From CAZZIZ01 sp964654535 (GTDB taxonomy: Bacteria; Bacteroidota; Bacteroidia; Chitinophagales; UBA2359), in NCBI GenBank assembly GCA_964654535.1, contig CAZZIZ010000142.1, positions 1 through 8,478 of the forward strand: 8,478 bases of DNA, in the 5' to 3' direction. Position numbers and translations under genes: made by a program. This document shows positions 1-5,765 of the stretch, one piece after another. Numbering within the stretch: the stretch's first letter is position 1; each line of letters begins with the position of its first letter. The notes under the pieces were generated by a model that was given only the letters and a program-made list of their open reading frames with translations, had not been told where the DNA came from and searched no databases.

Positions 1-568
1 GCCCGATAAACAATACCGGATCTTTTCGCAAAACAGCGTAACTCAAAATCATAAGCGAACCCGCGAGACTAATGACCCAAAACTTCGTACTCAGCACCGA
101 GATTTTACTTCGCTCTGATTCGAACCACTGAAAGACAAAACGGAAAATAAAAACCATCTGTGCGACAACTCCCCAGATAAGTAATGTCTGTGAAACGTCT
201 TTGTTTTTAAAAAGCGAATCGATGGCAAAGTTACCGGACGCGATCATAAAGCCTAGTCCAGCAATGGGTATGACGGGAATGAGGATACGACTTAGCTTTG
301 GAAATTTCTCCCAGTTATTTTTGAGTTGCAGGTTGCGAATGTAGATGTAGAACAAAAGAAACTGCCCGAAGACGATGGCAAAGTCGAGTCTAAAAATGCC
401 GTAGCTCAGCATAAGCAGCGAAGCAAACAAACTGATTTGCCAATAGACGGTGGGGGAAAGCGACTCTCCTGCTTTTTCGGAAAGGAACAACTGAATAATC
501 ATACGTGCTGAAAAAAGCAGCTGCGCAGCGAAGCCGACGGCGTAGACTAAGTATTCGTTTTCTATCAA
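1..568 (-). CDS. Tandem LAB_N-domain membrane protein (lipid A biosynthesis N-terminal domain), 3' end outside the window
   Basis: The reading frame stays open for 189 codons and runs off the left edge, so the C-terminus is missing. It holds two copies of the same domain. Residues 12-31 (GFAAQLLFSARMIIQLFLSE) align with residues 133-152 (GVVAQMVFIFRFVFQWFESE), sharing the spacing G-x3-Q-x2-F-x2-R-x3-Q-x3-SE. Each copy continues with a W-x-I/V-S-L segment and then SYG/SYA followed by R-x-D (residues 43-62 and 164-183). The first copy ends in the typical YIRNL (76-80). This is the LAB_N signature, found at the N-terminus of some LpxB proteins and as stand-alone small membrane proteins; most of the chain is hydrophobic, as expected for several membrane helices. 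The start chosen is TTG at 568-566, whose TTGA overlaps the stop of the glycosyltransferase gene. The first in-frame ATG (502-500) would cut into repeat 1. Role is inferred: handling of a lipid-linked sugar or lipid A precursor with the GT2 upstream. No catalytic function can be assigned. Confidence 0.85.
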   Translation of the reverse strand, partial: MIENEYLVYAVGFAAQLLFSARMIIQLFLSEKAGESLSPTVYWQISLFASLLMLSYGIFRLDFAIVFGQFLLFYIYIRNLQLKNNWEKFPKLSRILIPVIPIAGLGFMIASGNFAIDSLFKNKDVSQTLLIWGVVAQMVFIFRFVFQWFESERSKISVLSTKFWVISLAGSLMILSYAVLRKDPVLFIG

Positions 569-1281
569 GCCTTTTTCTTGATGCGATAACTTATGTATCG
601 CTTGCGCATCCAACGGAAAGCAAATAAGTCGTGCAGTGGTCCCAGTATGCGATTGAACAATCCAAACTTTGATTCACCCTCCAATCTTGGAAAATGCTGC
701 ACGGGTATTTCTTTTACCTCGCCTCCTAGCATTTGCACGAGCGCTGGAAAAAAGCGATGTCCACCATTGAAAAAGGGAATCTTTTGCGCTGTTTCGGTTT
801 TGAAAACTTTTAAGGGACAGCCAGTATCGGTTGCGCCATCATTGGTAAAGCTGGTGCGAATGACGCGAGCGATTTTGCTGGATAGCTTTTTTACCGCCGT
901 GTCTTTTCGCTGCGCGCGTATACCAGTGACAAGGTCATAGTTCTTACGTTCAGCTAGGAGCAATTCGAAATCGAGTGGGGTGGTTTGCAAATCGGCATCG
1001 ATGTAACCGACATATGGGCTTGCTACATTTTCAAATCCCGCTTTGATCGCGCTACTCAAACCACAGTTTTCTTCAAACAAAATGTAGTGAAAGGCATCGT
1101 TCCCGGCACAGATTTGTTCTAGTAAAGGTTGGCTATTGTCACTGGAGCCGTCGTTGACAAAAAGCACTGCGCTTTTAACGCTGGACTGATTGATAAACTT
1201 GCTGAGCTCTTGCCCCAATCGCTGAAGACTCGCTTCTTCATTGTACAAAGGGACTACGATTGTAAATTCAGCCGCTGCCAC
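565..1281 (-). CDS. Family 2 glycosyltransferase, DPM1/ArnC-like (polyprenyl-phosphate sugar synthase type)
   Basis: A 238-residue GT-A fold glycosyltransferase. Visible motifs are the nucleotide-sugar entry IVVPLYNEE (8-16), FVNDGSSD (41-48), the metal-binding DAD (95-97) within YIDADLQT, TGCPLKVF (153-160), and a C-terminal RLEGESKFG (199-207), which resembles the R-x-x-GxSK(Y/F) motif of dolichyl/undecaprenyl-phosphate sugar transferases. There is no C-terminal pair of membrane helices as in ArnC; instead the tail is very basic (RKRYISYRIKKK), which may hold it to the inner membrane. The likely reaction is transfer of a sugar from NDP-sugar to a polyprenyl phosphate; the sugar cannot be predicted. 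The start is GTG at 1281-1279; the overlapping ATG at 1283-1281 is in the wrong frame. The gene lies in the same frame as aroC, separated only by TAA and three codons. Its stop overlaps the LAB_N start, so these two are probably translationally coupled partners. Confidence 0.9.
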   Translation of the reverse strand: MAAAEFTIVVPLYNEEASLQRLGQELSKFINQSSVKSAVLFVNDGSSDNSQPLLEQICAGNDAFHYILFEENCGLSSAIKAGFENVASPYVGYIDADLQTTPLDFELLLAERKNYDLVTGIRAQRKDTAVKKLSSKIARVIRTSFTNDGATDTGCPLKVFKTETAQKIPFFNGGHRFFPALVQMLGGEVKEIPVQHFPRLEGESKFGLFNRILGPLHDLFAFRWMRKRYISYRIKKKA

Positions 1282-1290
1282 ATTTATTAT

Positions 1291-2271
1291 TTAGGACAGC
1301 TTATTATGACGTAGGAACAAATCGCAAAGGGCAATAGCAGCTACCGCTTCTAGTACTGGAGGAACCCTAAGCGCAATACATGCGTCGTGGCGACCTTCAA
1401 TGAGCAAATCTTCGAGCTCACCTTTTTTGAAATTGAATGTTTTTTGCACCACACCTACGCTTGAGGTTGGCTTTACCACAATTCGGAAGACTAGTTCGTT
1501 GCCGTTGCTTATTCCACCATTGATGCCACCAGCATTGTTGGTTTCGGTTTCACCTTTGGCATTTATGAAATTGTCGTTGTGCTCCGAACCGTACATTTTG
1601 GCAGCGGAAAACCCTGCACCAAACTCAACACCCTTTATCGCGGGAATTGAAAAGACCAAATGCGCTATGGACGCTTCAACCGAATCGAAAAATGGCTCGC
1701 CCAAACCAATGGGCATATTGGTAGCGCGGCATTCTATAATACCTCCAACAGAATCGTGTTTTTCAATGGCTCTGTCCAAGGCTGCATCAATGTCGGTACC
1801 ACCACCAATTTCTTTGATGGTCGCTTTTATATCAACTGGCGCGATTACCTTTTTTGCAATGACTCCTGCAGAAACTAGGCAGAGCGTCATTCGACCAGAA
1901 AAGTGACCACCCCCGTTGTAATCAGCAAAACCACCGTATTTCCTTTGGCTCACAAAATCGGCGTGACCAGGACGTGGTGTATCTATTAAGTTGCTGTAAT
2001 CTTTTGAACGGATGTTGTTATTCTCGAAAATCAAGGTGATTGGCGCGCCAGTAGTCTTGTCATTAAAGACACCACTCATGATTTTTGGTAGATCCGATTC
2101 TTTACGCGGTGTTGTTCCTTTGGCTCCGGCTCTCCGTCTATCGAGGTCTTGCATAAAGTCGTCGACCGTCAGTGGTATTCCAGGAGGACAACCATCTATG
2201 GTAACGCCCACAGATTTGCCATGCGATTCGCCAAAAACACTCAGTGTATAGCTATGTCCGTAGGTATTCAA
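1291..2271 (-). CDS. aroC: Chorismate synthase
   Basis: Catalyses the last shikimate step, anti-1,4-elimination of phosphate from EPSP to give chorismate, using reduced FMN; cytoplasmic. The family N-terminus is clear: FGESHG (13-18, with His17), followed by the basic stretch DLDRRRAGAKG (42-52). RPGHADF (100-106, His103) and GGGHFSGRMT (120-129) follow; the HFSGR form of this loop is the type seen in Bacteroidetes and Firmicutes rather than the RSSAR form of proteobacteria. The C-terminus has GRHDACIALRVPPVLEA, the usual family ending. At 326 residues it is at the short end for the family but has all the blocks. The start is TTG at 2271-2269: the protein then begins MNTYGHSYTLSVFGESHG, matching the usual position. 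An in-frame TAA lies only four codons upstream, and no ATG is available. It sits 49 bases downstream of aroA, probably in one transcript. Confidence 0.96.
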   Translation of the reverse strand: MNTYGHSYTLSVFGESHGKSVGVTIDGCPPGIPLTVDDFMQDLDRRRAGAKGTTPRKESDLPKIMSGVFNDKTTGAPITLIFENNNIRSKDYSNLIDTPRPGHADFVSQRKYGGFADYNGGGHFSGRMTLCLVSAGVIAKKVIAPVDIKATIKEIGGGTDIDAALDRAIEKHDSVGGIIECRATNMPIGLGEPFFDSVEASIAHLVFSIPAIKGVEFGAGFSAAKMYGSEHNDNFINAKGETETNNAGGINGGISNGNELVFRIVVKPTSSVGVVQKTFNFKKGELEDLLIEGRHDACIALRVPPVLEAVAAIALCDLFLRHNKLS

Positions 2272-2320
2272 TATTTGGGCTTAGGAAGATTATTCTATTG
2301 CGAAGATACTGAAAAGCAAG

Positions 2321-3580
2321 CTATTCGATATCGGCTACCGAAGCGCCTATACTCGCTATGTCTTCGAAAAAATCCGGGTAGGATTTTCTGATGCATTTCC
2401 AGTCTTCAATTAAGGTGTAGCCATCGGTTTGAGTGGCCGCTACCGCTAGCGCCATAGCGATTCGGTGGTCGTTTCGACCACTTACTATTGAGCCTTTTGT
2501 CTTGGTAGGAGGCACGACCATCTTGTCTCCTTCTTTGCTAATGTTTACACCTAGTTTACCAAACTCCTCTTTCAGCGTTAGGTAACGGTCGCTCTCCTTA
2601 TGTTGTAACCGGTGTATGCCTTTTATTTTACAAGTTCCAGTGCAGTTAACTGCTAAGGCAACTAGCGGCGGAAACAAATCGGGGCAGTCTGTTGCATCGA
2701 AGATGAATGGGTCTAGTCTATCTTTTTTGATTATAATGCCGTTGTCTAATTCTTGTACATCGGCACCCACTTTTTTCACGACATCTAAAATGGCCCGATC
2801 GCCTTGACTGGATTTGTAATTAATATCTCTGAGCATAACCCGACCACCTATTGCACCGGCAACGCAGAGAAAACTTGCGCCACTCCAATCGGCTTCTACT
2901 TTATAGTTCGTAGAGTTTAGCATTTGTTGTCCTGAGATATGGAGCTCTTTGTAGTTCTTGTTTTCTATGACTATCCCAAAGTGTTTTAGAATGTCTAGCG
3001 TTATATCTATGTAAGGTTTACTAGACAGTTTCGAAATACTCAATACGCTTTCTTCTTCTAAACTTGATAGTGCTATAATGAGCCCCGTAAGCGGTTGAGA
3101 GGATTCACTGGCGTCTACGGAATAGTTTCCACCTTTTAAAGGGCCGCCGCTTACTTGGATAGGAATTCTATCCCCTTCGAGCTCGACATTTAAACCAGTA
3201 TTGTCTAGAGTGTCTTTAACGGTTTGCATAGAACGCTGCGGCATAGAACCATGTCCGGTGAGTGTAATTGGCTCATTTTTCAATCCAGCGATGGCGCTAA
3301 ACATTCTGACGCTAAGGCCCGACTCACCGCAATCCCAGACATTTGATTTTAAACTGCCACCTCCGATAATGCGCACTTGCTTGCCTTGATCTTCTACAAA
3401 GGCGCCCATTTGTCTGGCCACATTCATCGCCGCGAGTCCGTCCGCGGAGTAAGATGGATTGCTAATGATGCTTTCTCCTTCGGCCAAAGCCGCAATGGCC
3501 ACCGCACGCTGCATGTAGCTTTTCGATGCCGGCGGTCTTATAGTTCCGTGTATTTGGGAGGGGGCTATTTTCTTCTTCAC
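2321..3580 (-). CDS. aroA: 3-phosphoshikimate 1-carboxyvinyltransferase (EPSP synthase)
   Basis: Transfers the enolpyruvyl group of PEP to shikimate-3-phosphate in the cytoplasm. The 419-residue length is normal. Visible active-site blocks are PPASKSYMQRA (16-26, Lys20 and Arg25), GESGLSVRM (85-93) in place of the classic GNAGTAMRP loop, ESSQPLTG (159-166), VEADWSGASF (228-237), the catalytic aspartate in DCPDLFPPL (298-306), HKESDR (327-332, Glu329), GRNDHRIAMA (368-377) and the C-terminal SYPDFFEDI. The loop keeps the glycine equivalent to E. coli Gly96 but has Leu and Met where E. coli has Thr97 and Pro101; from family knowledge this looks like the Bacteroidetes form. The start is GTG at 3580-3578, overlapping the aroB stop as GTGA, so translation is probably coupled to aroB. 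The next gene is aroC, the following enzyme of the pathway. Confidence 0.96.
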   Translation of the reverse strand: MKKKIAPSQIHGTIRPPASKSYMQRAVAIAALAEGESIISNPSYSADGLAAMNVARQMGAFVEDQGKQVRIIGGGSLKSNVWDCGESGLSVRMFSAIAGLKNEPITLTGHGSMPQRSMQTVKDTLDNTGLNVELEGDRIPIQVSGGPLKGGNYSVDASESSQPLTGLIIALSSLEEESVLSISKLSSKPYIDITLDILKHFGIVIENKNYKELHISGQQMLNSTNYKVEADWSGASFLCVAGAIGGRVMLRDINYKSSQGDRAILDVVKKVGADVQELDNGIIIKKDRLDPFIFDATDCPDLFPPLVALAVNCTGTCKIKGIHRLQHKESDRYLTLKEEFGKLGVNISKEGDKMVVPPTKTKGSIVSGRNDHRIAMALAVAATQTDGYTLIEDWKCIRKSYPDFFEDIASIGASVADIE

Positions 3581-4605
3581 GATATGTCTACTTGGGCCAA
3601 GACGTCAAATGTAATTGACTTAATAGATGCATCACCGATTTTATTTAGAACAATAAACGCGAGCGTGTCACCTTGCTTTTTTTTATCCTTTTTAATGGCG
3701 CCTATTAAATCGGCAGCAAGGTACTTTTCTTCTGTATCGAAACCAAAGGCACTTATAAGATCATACAGTCTCTGATAATCGCTTTCGGAAAGGCTTCCAA
3801 TTTCTTTACTTGCTCTACCTGCTAGGAGCATACCCTGAGCCACGCAAACACCATGCGATTTGCCTCCGGCTGCCTCAATAGCGTGTCCATAACTATGACC
3901 GAAGTTTAGAAGTTTACGATCACCTTTTTCCAAGACGTCTTGTTGGACAATTTTTATTTTAATAGGAGCAGCACGACGTACCAGTTCGGCGAGTAGGTCA
4001 GCATCTTTAGCTAAAATTTGCTCGGCGTTGGTTTGCATCCAGTCGAAATCTTCAGCTGACTTTATCGCAAAGTGCTTTATGGCTTCAGCGCAGCCATCAC
4101 GCAAATCTTCTTCGGGAAGAGTTTGCAAAACAGAAGGGTCAATTAAAACAAATTCTGGCTGATTAAATGTGCCAATCATATTCTTGAAAGAGGACAGGTT
4201 TATTCCTGTTTTGCCGCCGATGCTCGCATCTACCTGAGCGAGTAAACTGGTAGGAACGTAACCAAAGTCGAGCCCGCGCATATATGTACTGGCCACAAAA
4301 CCGCACAAATCGCTAACCATTCCGCCGCCAAAACCCAGTAAAAAAGTAGATCGATCAGCTCCTAGCTCCAACAATTGATTCATTACCGCTTCGTACTGAC
4401 TGAGCGATTTAGAAGCTTCCGTGGCAGGAACTACTATGCGCGGTGTACCATCTAGAAACAAGGGATACAAGAGATTCAAATGCTCGTCGGTCAGTACAAT
4501 GACATTTCTATCACCGAGCAAAGAGGAAACCTCTTCTTTAGACATTCCGATAAAAATATCACCAGAACTATTGGCGCCTTTAATTGTATGTTTTTCCATG
4601 CTCAA
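3577..4605 (-). CDS. aroB: 3-dehydroquinate synthase
   Basis: Converts DAHP to 3-dehydroquinate, the second shikimate step, with NAD+ and a divalent metal. The NAD-binding GFGGGMVSDLCGFVA (91-105) is followed by YMRG, then PTSLLAQVDASIGGKTGIN (118-136) and KNMIGTFNQP (141-150). The three metal ligands are visible: Glu174 in DGCAEAIKH, His237 in NFGHSYGHAIEA and His251 in KSHGV. Length 342-344 is typical. Two starts are possible: TTG at 4605-4603, six bases behind an AAGAAGG sequence, or ATG at 4599-4597, which is 12 bases behind it. The spacing favours TTG and the codon favours ATG; the difference is only two residues. This is the first gene of the leftward block, transcribed away from the mscS-type gene, and overlaps aroA by four bases. 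Confidence 0.95.
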   Translation of the reverse strand: MSMEKHTIKGANSSGDIFIGMSKEEVSSLLGDRNVIVLTDEHLNLLYPLFLDGTPRIVVPATEASKSLSQYEAVMNQLLELGADRSTFLLGFGGGMVSDLCGFVASTYMRGLDFGYVPTSLLAQVDASIGGKTGINLSSFKNMIGTFNQPEFVLIDPSVLQTLPEEDLRDGCAEAIKHFAIKSAEDFDWMQTNAEQILAKDADLLAELVRRAAPIKIKIVQQDVLEKGDRKLLNFGHSYGHAIEAAGGKSHGVCVAQGMLLAGRASKEIGSLSESDYQRLYDLISAFGFDTEEKYLAADLIGAIKKDKKKQGDTLAFIVLNKIGDASIKSITFDVLAQVDIS

Positions 4606-4637
4606 AAAAAACCTTCTTCTCTTTTCTGTTAAGACAT

Positions 4638-4645
4638 TAAAGATA
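4638..4645 (-). promoter_or_regulatory. Candidate Bacteroidetes-type -7 element for the aroB block
   Basis: On the minus strand this reads TATCTTTA, one base away from the Bacteroidetes -7 consensus TAnnTTTG. A start site about seven bases further on would give a 5' leader of roughly 25-32 bases before aroB, a sensible length. No clear TTTG -33 box is found at the expected distance, so this is only a candidate. Confidence 0.3.
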
Positions 4646-4751
4646 GCCTATGCGCTCGAACATAACTGGAATCGGTCATCGAGTGACTTTGAGTACTTAT
4701 CAACGTCTAGAAATGGTAGAAACATCTCTTAACAAAACAAACAAAAGCAAA

Positions 4752-5573
4752 ATGAATACTGAAATGATTATGGGGAAGCTAGACAGTCTTGTAGATATGG
4801 GCATAGCATGGGCGCCAAAATTACTAATGGCGATACTGGTTCTTATTATTGGTTTATGGGTAATCGGGAAACTAATGAAGGTTTTCCGCAAGACTATGAA
4901 CAAATCAGGCTTGGACAAAGACTTGGTACCTTTTTTATCTTCTATCGTTGGTACTATTCTAAAAGTTCTTTTATTCCTCAGTGTAGCTGGAATGGTGGGT
5001 ATTGAAACCACTTCATTTATTGCACTTATTGGTGCTGCAGGTTTAGCTATTGGTATGGCACTTCAAGGAACATTACAGCACTTCGCTGCTGGTGTTATGG
5101 TTCTGATTTTCAAACCGTACCGCGTAGGAGACTTGGTTGATATTCAAAGTCAAGTAGGTACAGTTGAAGAAATCCAGATTTTCAATACAATTATCAAAAC
5201 ATTGGACAACAAGAAAGTCATCATGCCAAATGGCATCGCGACTTCAGGCATTATGACCAACTTATCTCAAACTGAGCATTTGCGTGTTGATCTAAATGCT
5301 GCCATTACTTACGAAGAAGATTTTGAGAAAGTAAAAGGCATCATCATGGAGGCAATCAATGAGACTCCAGGTGTATTGAAAAATCCAGCTCCAGTAGTTG
5401 AAATCGAAAAGCTAGACGAAAATGGTGTTAAGATTGCCGTTCGTCCTTTCTCTACTACTGCAGACTATTGGGATGTTTACTTCGGTGTAAATAAAAACAT
5501 GAAAGCACGTTTGGGTGCAGCAGGAATTGCTGTTCCATATCCACGCAGAAATATCGTAGCGAAAAACGCATAA
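4752..5573 (+). CDS. mscS: Small-conductance mechanosensitive channel, MscS family
   Basis: An inner-membrane channel that opens under membrane tension to release solutes during hypo-osmotic shock. From this start the protein has 273 residues, close to E. coli MscS (286) and with the same three-helix plan: helix 1 about 22-43, helix 2 about 63-84, and pore helix 3 about 88-121 with the Gly/Ala-rich stretch LIGAAGLAIGMALQGTLQ. It continues into FKPYRVGDLVDI, the start of the cytoplasmic beta domain. VIMPNG (157-162) and the C-terminal AVPYP (260-264) are family landmarks. The frame is open back to 4650, but the extra 34 residues are polar, unlike the family N-terminus, and would reach into the aroB promoter region; ATG at 4752 gives a normal beginning. 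No clear ribosome binding site precedes it. Codons appear richer in GGT, GCT and GTT than in the neighbouring genes, which may mean stronger expression. The gene ends in tandem stops (TAA TAG) and is probably transcribed alone. Confidence 0.93.
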   Translation: MNTEMIMGKLDSLVDMGIAWAPKLLMAILVLIIGLWVIGKLMKVFRKTMNKSGLDKDLVPFLSSIVGTILKVLLFLSVAGMVGIETTSFIALIGAAGLAIGMALQGTLQHFAAGVMVLIFKPYRVGDLVDIQSQVGTVEEIQIFNTIIKTLDNKKVIMPNGIATSGIMTNLSQTEHLRVDLNAAITYEEDFEKVKGIIMEAINETPGVLKNPAPVVEIEKLDENGVKIAVRPFSTTADYWDVYFGVNKNMKARLGAAGIAVPYPRRNIVAKNA

Positions 5574-5575
5574 TA

Positions 5576-5597
5576 GCGATAAACGAAAGTTTATTGC
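5576..5597 (+). other. GAAA-tetraloop hairpin directly after the mscS stop codon
   Basis: GCGATAAAC (5576-5584) pairs with GTTTATTGC (5589-5597) through nine base pairs including one G-T, closed by a GAAA loop (5585-5588) of the very stable GNRA type. It begins in the second of the tandem stop codons and lies six bases before the terminator stem. It could protect the mRNA 3' end or assist termination. Confidence 0.6.
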
Positions 5598-5602
5598 AAT
5601 CG

Positions 5603-5635
5603 AGGCTGTTCTCTTGGCGAGGGCAGCCTTTTTTT
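5603..5635 (+). terminator. Rho-independent terminator of the mscS-type gene
   Basis: AGGCTGTTCTC (5603-5613) pairs with GAGGGCAGCCT (5619-5629) in an unbroken 11-pair stem with two G-T pairs and a five-base loop (TTGGC), followed at once by seven T residues (5629-5635). This is a textbook intrinsic terminator, placed 29 bases after the stop codon. Confidence 0.9.
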
Positions 5636-5700
5636 ATTCCATTTCGAAATTAATCACATCAAGCGAGAAAGCCTTAAAAGACTTTAATTAACATGACTTA

Positions 5701-5759
5701 AGAACTAATGCCTCTTCCAACTGTTACCTTCATACTAAATGAGGGCAATAATTAGTTCT
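5701..5759 (+). promoter_or_regulatory. Inverted repeat upstream of the transglutaminase-like gene
   Basis: AGAACTAAT (5701-5709) and ATTAGTTCT (5751-5759) are perfect nine-base inverted copies separated by 41 bases. The right arm ends six bases before the GTG start at 5766. It could be a pair of operator half-sites, or an RNA stem that affects ribosome access. It is short enough to occur by chance. Confidence 0.35.
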
Positions 5760-5765
5760 ATATAA

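Noticed and set aside
326..511. Plus-strand 61-codon open frame near the left edge
   Set aside because: It is antisense to LAB_N repeat 1, which has clear family motifs on the minus strand.
1400..1906. 168-codon plus-strand open frame inside aroC
   Set aside because: It lies wholly antisense to a strongly conserved aroC sequence and has no domain-like content; it is a shadow of that gene. The same holds for the other antisense frames inside aroA, aroB, the glycosyltransferase and glsA.
4650..4751. N-terminal extension of the mscS frame by 34 residues from an upstream ATG
   Set aside because: The extra residues are polar and unlike MscS N-termini, while ATG 4752 gives a protein of normal family length. 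The extension would also lie in the shared promoter region with aroB.
4606..4751. Riboswitch or attenuator ahead of aroB
   Set aside because: The leader before aroB appears short, with no stem-loop series, no leader peptide rich in aromatic codons and no terminator.
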